Notes: a model not told the origin generated them from the letters alone. 64,000 nucleotides of DNA from Jaltomata sinuosa (GCA_003996215.1 QJPP01001778.1:62001-126000); one strand, 5' to 3'. Shown: positions 34,471-46,710, numbered from the stretch's first letter. Numbers and translations are program-made.

Positions 34471-35730
34471 TTATTTGTTTCCTTATAATTTGTTTCAATA
34501 CCGAATATGTTTTTTTCTTTATTACGAATATATACACATCTTAAACAAACAAAAAGAACTTTTTTAAAAAATATTTTGTGAAGGTTTTGAATGGGTCAAT
34601 TTCAACAACATATCATTTGAACATTTTGATGGACTGAATATGCAAATCAAAATGGATTGAGTCAATAATGAACAAAATATTAATTCAACCAAACTTGAAC
34701 TAATTGCGTGAGTCGTGTTTTCATGGCTAATTTTATGCGCGGATTTGCTCGAGGCTTGGCCTGGGTCCTGGAACCTCTCAGGATAGAAGTCAAGACGTTA
34801 ATAGTTCTCTAATTTGTTCAAAACTAAAATTGCATGTTTAAAATGTCTATGTACTTTAGTAAAGACTAAAGATAGTCAAGAATTGACAGATTCATTTTTT
34901 CACAAATATAGATTGTGGTGGAATGATCGGAATTCTTTTATCCTTAATCAGAGGTTAAAAAAATCATGTTGGGAGCCTCTCCATAAATGGACCATATAAT
35001 GTGTGAATGTAAATTTAGTCGAATCCTAATGCAATACGGAACACCGAAAAAACAAAAAAAGATTCATTTTTTCCCTGACTAATCGAATGATTTGATCTTT
35101 CCACCAAGGCTCTTTAAGTCAACCATTTCCCCTCAACCTTGCAGGCCTCCATATTTTCGTACTTCGTTTTATCATATTTACTTTTATAGAGTTGTTAACA
35201 AGCTAAGGGAGGGGGAAAGACGACTCAACTAGGCAATAATAACCAGGAGTCATCAAATTCCAAGCTGTAACTTAAGAGTTTAATTTATAGTTTCTTGATC
35301 ACAGATGTCTTTGCATAATTTTGGGACAAAAACATAAATGGCCAAGCCCATTACTTAGCTTGCATTAGTTGGCTTTACAATATTTAGCCATAAATTATTT
35401 TAGTCATATAAATACGAAAATGAAAAAAAGTAAAGAATCTCAAAGATTGTAGCTATAATCAAGGATTATTATTCGAAAAAATCGAACTCCTTAAATTTCT
35501 CTCACAATTGCTTCTTTCATTATCTCCAACATATTTATTTCACACTTAGAAAAAATTTAGGTGAAAGATAACACAAAATATATTATTACATCTTCACCAA
35601 AAATTCTAGAAAATTAATATGTGTATGTGTATAACAAATGTATAAATTAGTATATAATCAATATATGATATATACACATGGATTATATACATATTATACA
35701 ATGATTATACACAAATTACACAATATATAA
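34471..35730. other. Intergenic, no gene recognised
   Basis: AT-rich. 35610-35730 is an alternating ATATA/TACAC low-complexity stretch just before the LINE. Confidence 0.6.
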
Positions 35731-36985
35731 ATGAGTTATTTTCTGCATTATATAAATGGCGCAAAGACTCGAGTTAGGACAGCCGGGGGAGATTCCGAGC
35801 AATTTCCTGTGGCGATGGGATTGCACCAGGGATCGTCTCTTAGCCCTTTTTTATTTGCCTTGGTGATGGATGTGTTGACGCGGCAAATTCAAGGCGAGGT
35901 GCCCTGGTGTATGTTATTTGCTGACGACGTAGTTTTGATTGGAGAGCCGCGAAGGAGTTAATGACAAACTAGAAGTTTGGAGACAGACCCTGGAGTCTAA
36001 AAGGTTTAAGTTGAGCAGGACCAAGACAGAATATGTGGAGTACAAGTTTAGTGAGGCGACATCTGTGACCGACGTGGAAGTGAGGCTTGACACGCATGTC
36101 ATCCAAAAGAGAGATAGCTTCAAGTACCTTGGGTCTATTATCCAGGGTAATGGTGAGATTGACGAGGATGTGACCCATCGTATTGGTGCAGGGTGGATAA
36201 AATGGCGGCTCGCGTCCGGGGTCTTGTGTGATAAGAAGGTGCCTCCCAAACTGAAAGGCAAGTTCTACAGAGTAGTTGTTAGACCTGCTATGTTGTATGG
36301 GGAGGAGTGTTGGCCGGTCAAGAACTCCCACATCCAGAGGATGAAGGTGGCTGAGATGAGGATGTTGCGTTGGATGTGCGGGTTTACTAGAAGGGATAGG
36401 ATTAGAAATGCGGATATTCGAGACAAGGTGGGAGTGTCTTCAGTAGATGTGGGAAGTGAGGTTGTGATGGTTTGGGCATGTGATGAGGAGAGGCACAAAG
36501 GCCCCTGTGCGGCGGTGTGAGAGGCTAGCTATGGATGGTTTTAGGAGAGGTCATGGTAGACCGAAGAAATATTGGAGAGAGGTGATTAGGCAGGATTTGG
36601 TGCAATTGCAGCTTACCGAGGATATGGCCTTAGATAGGAAGGTGTGGAGGGCTCAGATTAGGGTAGAAGGTTAGTAGGTTGGTTGGCTTCCTAGTAGGGA
36701 GGAGTGCAGTGTTTTCTTGCCTTTTTAGTAGTAGTTGTAAGGCTACGCAGGGAGCTTTTGTTTCATCTGCGCTGGACACTTGCTAGTGCTTTGTGTAGTT
36801 AGATTATTATATTATTTTGTTGTATAGTTTTGTGATTATCTGTTGTTTTGTGTATTGATTTTATATCTTGGACTGTTTTGAGCCGAGGGTCTATCGGAAA
36901 CAGCTTTTTTACATCACTCTGGGATAAATGTATGGTATGCGTACATTCTACCCTCCCCAGACCCCACTTTGTGAGAATATACCCT
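35731..36985 (+). mobile_element. 5'-truncated, frameshifted RTE-type LINE
   Basis: Three overlapping reading frames together encode the end of a LINE reverse transcriptase. The first (35731-35961) has VAMGLHQGSSLSPFLFALVM and the catalytic LFADDVVLI. The second (35939-36520) has LSRTKTEYVEYKF, FKYLGSIIQGNGEI and MLRWMCGFTRRD. The third (36480-36674) has APVRRCERLAMDGF and RGHGRPKKYWREVI. Frameshifts near 35950 and about 36450-36490 make it non-functional. There is no endonuclease domain, so the copy is 5'-truncated. The 3' phrase GCGTACATTCTACCCTCCCC marks the end; no long tail is seen. Confidence 0.88.
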
Positions 36986-37223
36986 CAAAGCTAGAATCTA
37001 CGAGATAGTGCTAGGCTGGCGCAGGAATACATAGCGAGGAGATTAAGGTTAGTTTTTTCGCAGAATCTATGACTAGCATTAAGCTAAGATTAAAAAAATG
37101 TAATGAAAGACTCCAAATGCTTGCAAAGGTAAAGAAATAAATTTCATCAATTAAAAGTTGAATATGTGTTGTATGAATTGATGATTAATCATCTCCACAT
37201 TATGTACACATTAAAGGTACAAG

Positions 37224-38105
37224 TAGGGTGAACAAAATCGAACCGCAAACCGAAAATCGCAAATCGAATCAAACTGTAAAAAAAAATCGACTAGTGGTTT
37301 GGTATTGAAAAAGAAACCGACTATAATTGGTTTGGTTTGGTTTTAAGTCAAACCGAACCGAACCAACCCGATATTATATTTATACTATTTTTAAAAATAT
37401 TTTATACATAAAAATATTTATTGTAATGTAAATTATAAATATTTCTTTAATTTTTTCATAGTTTTTATCTTTCAATATATTGTTTCAAGTTTAAACTTAG
37501 AATTTTTAAATGGTCCAATAAGTTTTTATGACCCATAGATATTAGGTTAGTGACTCAAATAAAGCACAAATCAATATTAATGCTAACAAAAGATTATTCA
37601 ATTCAACACTAGGAATGATAATCATGTTAGATATCTATTCTTTAATTTTGATAAATACATAAACTAATATTATTTTTCTGTTTAATATTTAGTCATGTAG
37701 TTAATACTTGTTAGACTTATTTTAGCATGACTTAATACTTTTAAAGTGTGATTATTTTTATTATGACTTATTAATATGCAATATTTATTCTATGAGATTT
37801 CATTATTGTTTTAATTGAATATTTTATTGTCATCACTCATTTATATTTTGTATTTTTTTTAAGAAATACCTTAGATAGTTGTATCTTGGTAGGACTAAAG
37901 AAGTATGTGAAGCGCAAGTTAATTATATGTTCGTATGAAGACTTTACCGAAAAAATCCAAAAAATCCGAGAAAACCAAAATAACCCGAGGTTGGAAAACC
38001 CGAGTTTTATTAATTTGGTTTGATTTATAAATTTAAAAACCCGATACTAAAAGTTTGGTTTGGTCTTTAAAAAATCCGAACCAACACGGTCCATGTACAC
38101 CCCTA
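37224..38105. mobile_element. hAT-like non-autonomous element, copy 1
   Basis: Begins TAGGGTGAACAAAATCGAACC and ends CCATGTACACCCCTA. Near-matching 8-bp flanks GGTACAAG (37216-37223) and AGTACAAG (38106-38113). The interior has CCGAACCAACCCGATATTAT and is highly similar to the element at 44714-45637. No transposase. Confidence 0.75.
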
Positions 38106-38847
38106 AGTACAAGTAATAAATACGTAGCTATTTTAAATAGTTAAATTTTAGTTATACACTTTGAGGTTTATTCATACTTCTATTGTTAGTAAATTGTCAC
38201 ATATTTACTCTCGACTTAACGGAGCTTCAATGTGCATTGTCTAATTTTCATGTATCAAAAACTTTGGAAAAAAAGTCCAAACCCCTCTATTTTTGACTAG
38301 TTTAAAATTAAGCTTCCATAATACTTTCTATTGGAGTCCATCAGGGTCATGACAAGGGTAAGAACATTTTAGTATGAGTAACTTAAAGTATGAGGGAAGA
38401 TGAATCAAGATATTTTGTATAGGAGATGGTTATTTTCTTATACTTTTCTATTTAAAATTGTATTTCTCCGTTATATAAGTATCCAATTTTCTACTTTTAA
38501 AATAATGAGAGAGAAAAAATAGTAGTGGAATTTATACACGGCATATGGTGCAGTTGACATCAGATTTGATTCCAACTTTCTGAAAAACAATCAAAATCGT
38601 CTATAAAATCATATATATTTCATTCTGTGACGTGGTACAAGAAACTTTTATTTCTGAAAAGAAGTTCCATTTCTCACTCGAAGCGCCAGATATATGGGAA
38701 AAGTATTGGTCCTTTCAAGAAGATAAATATAAGAAATTTTATCTCCCTATTGTAAATGGGCATACAGAATCCCCTTATTCATTACATCCAAATATAACTC
38801 GTACACTAGTATCTTCATGAGTAATATAACATGACTTGCATCCTAGT

Positions 38848-39851
38848 CTAGACGTCCCTGAAGTTCCTTTGATTGTAACAGTCCAAGTTGTCTCCAGTGG
38901 GAACATTCAACATACCACAATACCTCCTGTAAAATCCAATTCGACTTTCCACTGCATCATTCCGACTACCCATCCCACATTCAATTCCACCGTTAATGAT
39001 GTTGGTAATGACACCGTAGCCTGGCACCCGATTTGCTGACCTATCCGTGGGAGATGGCGTCCATTGCCCGATGATAACGTTGTGGCATGATGGCTTATTG
39101 TCCTGTGGTGTCATCCAGAACCATATTGCTGTTTTGAATGATATTATAGCATTTTTGGCTACTAAGTCAGGGTTGTTCACTAGGTCTTGTCCAACACCAA
39201 TACCCCTTCCAGCTCTCTCATAGTTAGATTGGCTGCAAAAGTTTCATTCATTTCAAAATTAGTCATCAAGAAACTGACTAGTCAGAGTTTAAATAAGGTG
39301 ACATTTTAACTATTGGTATTCAATTCATATGTCTTACTGTGTCAATTGGATGGGTCCTCTACCATAGTATCTGTCTGACTGGTCTCTTTGCCTAACAAAG
39401 CAATATCCTCCAGTAAATGTTCCTGGACTACCACCTGCAAAATAACAAATGGTTCACTTACACGTAAAAGATAACTGCTGATAATAATAAGTGGAATTAG
39501 TAACCTAGAAAAGGCATACAACGTGGTAAAACATGTTAAATTACACTGATAGATGGGACGAGCCAAATTACCATTAGTTTCGTGAGATGTTTGACCGAAA
39601 AAGGCAGCAACTTCCTTCTTACGGGCAGTATCATCACCAGTAGTACCAAAAGCTGGAAAGGAATTGGCTGCAGCTATGAATGCATCATAAGTGTAGAATC
39701 CCTTGCCAGGACATGCATCGTTGTTCCTAAAACTCAGCATCTGTTCGAACAAGTCCCTGGTTACAATTGTTCCAGCATTTTGTGCCAAAGTTCCTGTTAG
39801 GAACAAGAAAAAGAAACAAGACAATGCCACTGGTGATCCCAACAACTCCAT
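38848..39851 (-). CDS. Class II chitinase C, PR-P/PR-Q-like (253 aa, 3 exons)
   Basis: Exons are 39851-39572, 39434-39338 and 39232-38848, totalling 254 codons including stop, the same length I remember for tobacco PR-Q. Signal peptide MELLGSPVALSCFFFLFLTG; no hevein domain. The first catalytic Glu is kept but in SHETNGG instead of SHETTGG, and the second catalytic position reads GYCFVRQRD, with Gln109 where chitinases A and B have Glu. GRGPIQLTH, IWFWMTPQDNKPSCHN and NIINGGIECG are present. It is secreted and defence-type; activity on chitin may be altered, since the second acidic residue is missing. It is a duplicate of chitinase B, with related flanks on both sides. Confidence 0.92.
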
Positions 39852-39906
39852 TTTCCTCTGTTTTTTCTTATATTTTTTTGCGTTGGAATGTTTAGTTATG
39901 TGTGTG

Positions 39907-39918
39907 GGTATTTGTAGT
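39907..39918 (-). promoter_or_regulatory. Degenerate TATA box of chitinase C
   Basis: CTACAAATACCC on the minus strand at the site that reads CTATAAATACC in chitinase B; the core T is replaced by C. Confidence 0.5.
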
Positions 39919-41338
39919 GATCAGATTACAGGTGAGCAGAGACTTTTCTACTAATAATGTTAAATGATGCTTTAATTAATTTGTACTACTATGACAATTT
40001 TCCACAGAAATGTAGTTGTCAAGTTTGCTTCTTTTTTGGGTCATTGACGTGTGTCATCATAAATGGCCGATAATCATGTGAAGAAAGGTCCGGAGTTCTT
40101 CCAAGAAAAATCGCAAGGGAATAGATACAAAATTGTCATCATGTACTGCTTAAGATATTGGAGTAATTCAAATCTAACTCTACTTTTTATCTTATTCACC
40201 AGAGAAGCATCAGTATAATAAAGTATGGAATATACTCTTAAAAGAGCTTTCTTCAAACGAAAAATATTGAGACAAAATTAGAAGGAATTTTCTCAGGGCT
40301 ATGAGTTATTGTTGGAATAGTTAGTATTGATGAGAGCATACTGACTCGGAGCAAGGAGAAGGTCGTGTGCGCCGCACCCGCCCTATCACCCAAACGGTGG
40401 TGATATGGTGGGTGCAACGCGGTCGCTACAACATTCTAATTTTTCTGTTCGTATTCGAAAATTACCTGTTGAGAAAGGTTGATCCATTTCCAACAAACTC
40501 CTAAAAGTATTATAAATATTTTATTTTTTTCTTCTCTCACTACAAACACAATTTATGTTCTCGCGGGAAATTCAAGTTAATTGTTGAAAACTTGAACTTC
40601 ATTGGTTGTAAAAAAACCCGGAGGAATTCTACCAATATCTTTATGCAACAATGAAGTTGGAAACTTAAATTGCTTAAAGACAGAGATTACCCCATCAATT
40701 TATTCCCTGCTTGTGAAACCTATTTTTCTTACCGTTATGATTGCAACCCCTATTCTGGACACGACATGTTTCACCTGGCCAACACGTTGATATGGTAAAA
40801 TAAGACAAATTTATCTTTTGTAACCAAGTGTAGTCAATAATTTGTCACTGTCACTATCCCAAATAATCCTTATTTGCGGACAAGAGGCCATGTTTTGGTT
40901 AAGACTTTTCAACATGAAGAAATTTCGAGTAATTAAGTCATCAAGTCTTGAAGGGCTAGATTGTCCACACACGTTCAAAAGTTAAACCATTATCTACGTT
41001 TGCCGTTTGCCTCAGGCTTCGCATGGGTTCTGAACCCTCTTCGGACGGAAGTCATAGTCAACACTCGAGACATTCTTGGAACCACATAGGCTCTTACGAG
41101 GGGTAAAATGGTCATTTGCACTTTTGCCCCTAGTTTGTGCTGCTCTTTGATTTTTGTTACTCGGGGAAAATAACTTTTTCGCGGGCATAAGTTTATATTT
41201 TCGCATCATAATATTTCATAAGTTATGCCGCATGCCCTAAAGAAACTCATGCCCCGCTAGACATAAGTTCAATTTGTAAGGGTAAGACCAACTCATTTAA
41301 AGGACAAAAATTAAAGATAATTTTGTACCTAACTTATT
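39919..41338. other. Intergenic upstream of chitinase C
   Basis: 39930-40075 and 40890-40990 match DNA upstream of chitinase B, so the duplicated segment extends to about 40995. A GC-rich island at about 40345-40440 (CGTGTGCGCCGCACCCGCCC) is out of character with its surroundings and is not explained. No gene is seen. Confidence 0.6.
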
Positions 41339-44300
41339 GGGAAAACTACACAAAATGGACTTAATTGTGAAACTATTTACCCAAAATAGACCCAACATAA
41401 AGTATTTACCCTTAATGGACCTTCAACCCAAAATAATTACCCTTAGAGCTCTTCCCCTCAATTGCATGTTATTCTCCTTCTTCTTTTTTCTCTTATTTTG
41501 ACTTAGCATTTAATGTTTATTCTTTTATCTGTCAATTTATCTTTTTGCATTTTTTGCTTTATTTTTTTTCTCATTTATTATCTTTATCTTTTTATCTCCT
41601 TATGTTCTTTACTTAAGATATTATTTGATAGTATTTTAATTATTTATTTTCTTCTTTTTAATTTATTTTCTTTTCTTTTTTTGTCCCTTTTTGTCTTAAT
41701 TTTTTTTTGTTAGTTTATCTTCTTTTTAAATTTTTTAAATTTTTTTCTTTGTTTTAAGGAGAAACAATTAAATATTACATAACTAGTCTAAAATTAATAA
41801 AAATAAAGAAAAAATAAATAATTAAATTAAAAGAATAAATAATTTAGAAAAATTAAAAGTTACTACTTTATTTATTAAAATTTAAATTAATAAAAAATTT
41901 TGTTATTATAATTATTTTCACTTTTTATATTTTTTCCTTTTAGAAAAATAAGAAATAAAAATATGAATCAACTATTTTTTTATATTAATAATAAAAAATA
42001 ACTAGATAACAATAAGAAATAATTAAGACAAATATTAAAATCCACTAGCTTATTCATTAAAACTAAATTAATGAAAATATTTTTTTTTCTACTTTTGCAA
42101 ATAAAAATAAAACTTTAAAATATGACTTTATTTTTGTAATTAGTTTTATAAAAATTACTCGTAACTTGCTAAAATTTATATATAAATTAAAATATCAAAA
42201 TTAAGCATAAATTTTGTTATACTTTGTCAGTATATGATATGTACCACATGGGTATCATAGAGGACTGAAAAATGTTAAAAGTTGGCCTGAATGATATCAT
42301 ACCGGTATATAGATATACTATGATGATATCACGAAGGACTGAAAAATGTCTCTTAAGAACTGAAACATATCTCTATGAAACCATGCCAGTATATAAATAT
42401 ATTAAAATGGTATCATGAATTATTGGGTAATCTCATCGAAGGGCTGAAGCAAATCTCAATGAAAACAATACTCAGTTACTCCTTAATACCACCAGAGTAT
42501 ATTCATATATAGTAATATACTGTGATGGTATCAAAGAGGAAGAAACAGTCCTTCAGTATATACTTTGATGGTATCAAGGAAGAAGAAGCAATCTTTCAAA
42601 TATACTTTGATGGTATCAAGGAGGAAGAAGCAATCTTTCAATGAAGACACTGCTCAATTACTTCTTTATACCATCATAGTATATAAATATACTACGATGG
42701 TATCAAAGAGAAATAAACACTCATTCAGTGAAAACACTGCTCAGTTATTCTTTGATACCAGAGTATATTATACTTTAATGGTATCAAGGAGGAAGAAACA
42801 ATCCTTCAATGAAGACACTGCTCAGTTATTCCTTGATACGACCAGAGTATATTCATATACTGTGATAATATCAAAGAGGAAGAAGCAATCCTTCAATAAA
42901 AACACTGCTCAGTTACTTTTTGATACTACCAGAGTATATTCATATACTGTAATATATTGTGATGGTATCAGAGAGGAAAAAACAGTCCTTCAGTGAAAAC
43001 ACTGCTCAGTTACTCTTTGATACCATTAGAGTATATTATACTTTGATGGTATCAAGGAGGAAAAAATAGTCCTTCAGTGAAAACACTACTCAGTTACTCT
43101 TTGATACCATCAAAGTATATTATACTTTGATAGTATCAAGGAGGAAGAAGCAATCCTTCAATGAAGACACTGCTCAGTTACTCTTTGATACGACCAGAGT
43201 ATATTCATATACTGTAATGGTATCAAAGAGAAAAAAGTAGTCCTTCCGTGAAAACACTACTCAGTTACTCTTTGATACCATCAGAGTATATTATACTTTG
43301 ATGGTATCAAGAAGGAAGAAGCAGTCCTTCAATGAAGACACTGCTCAGTTACTGCTTGATACCACCAGAATATATTCATATCTGTAATATATTGTGATGA
43401 TATCAAAGAGGAAAATGTAGTCTTTCGGTGAAAACACTGCTCAGTTACTCTTTGATACCTTCAGAGTATATTGTATTGTGATGATATCAAAGAGGAAGAA
43501 ACAATCCTTTAGTGAAAACACTGCTCAGTTACTCTTTAATACCATCAGAGTATATTATACTTTGATGGTATCAAAGAGGAAGAAACAATCTTCAATGAAG
43601 ATAATAAATTGTGATGGTATCATAGAAGATTGAAGTAAACCTCAATAAAATCAGTGGGGAAAAAATAGAAGAACAAAGAAAAGGAGCAAGAAAATGAATG
43701 AAATTAGATTAAGGAGAAAAAAAAATTAAATAAAATTTAGAAAGAACTAAAAAAAAAGAAATTGAAAAAAAAACAGAAAAAAACAAAATTAAGTATGAAA
43801 TAAGATTATGGTGAAAGAAATTTAAAAATAATATGATTTGATAAAAAAAATGAAGGAAAAAGGAGAAAAAAGATAAATAGAGGAAAAAAGAAAAAAAAAG
43901 TGAAGGAGAAAAGAAAAAAAATAGAGAAATAAAAAATGAAGAAATGTTCAACATATAAATGATCTTCTTTATTATATAAATCAAAAGAGCAACAAAAAAA
44001 ATCAATAGAATTATATTATGGAGGAAAAAAGAAAAAAGAATAATTAGAAAGGGAATAAGAAATAAATAAATTGAAAAAACAAATAGGAAACAAAAATTTT
44101 TTTTACAAAAATAAAAAAGTCAAAACTAATTATATAAAAAATAGAAAATAACATGATTTGGAATAAAATAAATGATTCATAAATGAGAAAATAGAAAAAA
44201 AAAAACAAGAAATATAGAAAAGAAAGAAAAAAAAGAAAAGGAAAAGAACCAAAAAAAGGTTAAATCTTTTTCAAATTAAACAAAAAGACAAAGCAGAAAA

Positions 44301-44447
44301 AAGACAACAAAAAAGGTGGACGCTGACGTCAGCCCGAATTTTTTATTTTTAAAAATATGCCATTTTAGAGTAAAATGAGGACATTAAAGTAATGAAGTAT
44401 TTAAGGGTAAATAGTTTTCTTTTTTGGGATATGAGTGTTCTTTTCCC
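41339..44447. mobile_element. 3.1 kb Mutator-like/foldback element with minisatellite core
   Basis: Ends GGGAAAA and TTTTCCC are complementary and are flanked by a perfect 9-bp duplication TAACTTATT at 41330-41338 and 44448-44456. Both subterminal regions share AACTATTTACCC in inverted orientation. Inside, the left arm (about 41460-41760) is pyrimidine-rich on the plus strand and the right arm (about 43640-44320) purine-rich. The core is an array of about 85-bp repeats. There is no transposase, so it is non-autonomous. The family assignment to Mutator rests only on the 9-bp duplication. Confidence 0.6.
42290..43625 (+). repeat. Minisatellite array, about 15 units of 81-98 bp
   Basis: The phrase GATGGTATCAAGGAGGAAGA (with variants) recurs at spacings of 81-98 bases from about 42525 to 43612, each followed by AAACACTGCTCAGTTACTCT and TTTGATACCATCAGAGTATA. 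Each junction is palindromic (TTGATACCATC ... GATGGTATCAA). A 143-codon open frame at 42565-42996 is a by-product of the repeat. Confidence 0.9.
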
Positions 44448-44713
44448 TAACTTATTTCTTCAGTAATATTCTTAAGAGAATAATATTTGTACGCCCTCAT
44501 TTTTGATAAATTTAACAGCAAGTATGCAGTCTATCTCCACTTAATTCTACGTACAAATCGTCCTTGCTATAATAAATTTGGCCTAAATAACATTCTATTG
44601 ATATTGAATAGAAGTATTTTTTACTCATTCGATTATTCCCACATTAATTTCATGCTCGACTAACGTTATTGCGCACAAAAGTAATTACTACTACTTGACT
44701 AGATCATCGTACG

Positions 44714-45637
44714 TAGGGGTGTACAAAACCGAATCGCAAATCGAATCAAATCGTAAACTAAATCAAACCGCAAAAAAAAATTCGACTAATGATTTGGTTT
44801 GACTTGATTTGGTATTGAAAAAAAAACCGACTATAATTGGTTTGATTTGATTTTAACTAAAAAAAATCAAACCAAACCGAACCGAACCAACCCGATATTA
44901 CGTGTATATTATTTTTAAAAATATTTTATACATAAAAATATTTATTGTGATGTAATTTATAAACATTTCTTAAACTTTTTCATAGTTTTTTTCTTTCGAT
45001 ATATTGGTTCAAGTTTAAACTTAGAATTTTTAAATGGTTCAATAAGTTTTTATAACCCATAAATATTAATAACTCAAATAAAGCTCAAATCAATACTAAT
45101 GCTAATAAAAAATTATTCAATTCAACACTAGGAATGACAATCATGTTTGATATTTATTCTTTAATTTTGATAAATACATAAACTAATTTTATTTTTCTAT
45201 TTAATATTTAGTCATGTAGTTAATATTTATTAAACTTATTTTAGCATGACTTAATACTATTAAATTATGATTATTTTTATTATGACTTATTAATATGCAA
45301 TATTTATTCGATGCGATTTCATTATTGTTTTGGTTGAATATTTTATTGTCATCACTCATTTATATTTTCTGTTATTTTTTTTAAGAATACCTTAGATAGT
45401 TGTATCTCGCTAGGACTAAAGAAATATTTGAAGCACAAGTTAATTATATATTTGTATGAAGACTTTACCGGAAAAAACTCGAAAAATCCAAGGAAATCGA
45501 AATAACCATAAAAAACCCGAGGTTGGAAAACTCGACTTTTATTGGTTTGATTTGGTTTATAAATTTAAAAACTCGACACTAATAATTTGATTTAGTTTTT
45601 AAAAAATCCGAACCAACCCGATCCATGTACACCCCTA
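44714..45637. mobile_element. hAT-like non-autonomous element, copy 2
   Basis: Perfect short terminal inverted repeat TAGGGGTGTACA...TGTACACCCCTA by the outer bases. Near-matching 8-bp flanks ATCGTACG (44706-44713) and TTCGTACG (45638-45645). Same orientation as, and clearly homologous to, copy 1 along its whole length. Confidence 0.8.
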
Positions 45638-46710
45638 TTCGTACGGTATGATCAAAGATGACTTGGAAATTCTGCCTGTACCATGATTTGGTTAATTACA
45701 ATGACTATTCTTTTTTATCCATCACGTGGGGTTGTAAAAATTACTTTAGATGAGATGGCTAGTCCTCGAGCCTGCTATTTGTTTTTAGACACCATTTGAA
45801 AAGTAATCGGAAAATAATTACATCAAAAATAACCCTACTCAATCTATGGAAGAGCTTATAAATGTTTGAACCCCATGTCTTTTTCTTCTCTCCCCCTCCG
45901 AAGTTGGGAGTAGGGGAAGAGGATTATACGTGAGAAATCGAATACTCACCAATAAGATTGAAAGTTTAGGTAGCCAGCCGACTGAACGTGTTAACGGCTA
46001 AACTAATTTTTGTTCTTTCTATTTCTATTTTATTTCCCTTTATTTTTTTTTTAGATAATCTTCAGCTCTTTGTCTCGTTTTGGTAAATTGCGTTTAAATG
46101 ATAATTTATGGATGCTAATTGGGCTGAAATTGGGCTTATTATCACTCATATCTTCTTTGGGCCAAGAACTGTCGATACTAATCAAATTCTTCTAAAGTAC
46201 TAGCCCAATTATGATCTCAACTTTTAACCCAACTAAACTCAACCCAATTTTTTGGCCTGCACAGCATTAGATTCTATTTTGCTTTTTATATGAATTTCAG
46301 TTCTTTACGTTATCAGGTTATGTTGACCTATAGTAATAGGTGATTTTCATATTAAAATTGATATAATGACTTAAAAAATATAATAACAACATATTATAGC
46401 CGATCAAATGGCGCTATTTAGTTATTCGGGATCAGAATTCCCACTAGAGAAGACGGGAATTGAGTTATGATTGGAGCTAGAGCATATGTTGAGCCAGCTT
46501 TGCCAGATCGAAACGCGTTCGTCTTAGAGTACCAGTCAAGCTCATACAAATTTTTTTTGCACCGAGAATCTTGGTGTTTAAACTTTAAACCTTCAACGTG
46601 TTGAAAATTAGGGCGTCACCAGGTGAGCATACGGCCCTTATTAACACCCCCAACAAGATAATATTCTTCCTTGCCACTTTTCAATAACAAGTAGTATTAA
46701 AAAAATATTA
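45638..46710. other. Intergenic, SINE-like fragment near 45895-45990
   Basis: On the minus strand 45895-45990 reads GGCTGGCTACCTAAACTTTC and GAGTATTCGATTTCTC, similar to the tRNA-like fragment at 48655-48755. No gene is visible in the rest. Confidence 0.45.

Noticed and set aside
42565..42996. 143-codon repetitive open frame inside the minisatellite
   Set aside because: Its repeating MVSRRKKQSFNEDTAQLL units come from the DNA repeat; other units of the array have stops or shifts, and no family is recognised.
42290..43625. CRISPR-like appearance of regularly spaced repeats
   Set aside because: Units are about 85 bp, the spacers are themselves repeated, and this is a plant nuclear context; it is a minisatellite.
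41513..44005. Phe/Leu/Ser-rich frames in the arms of the 3.1-kb element
   Set aside because: They are translations of low-complexity pyrimidine tracts.
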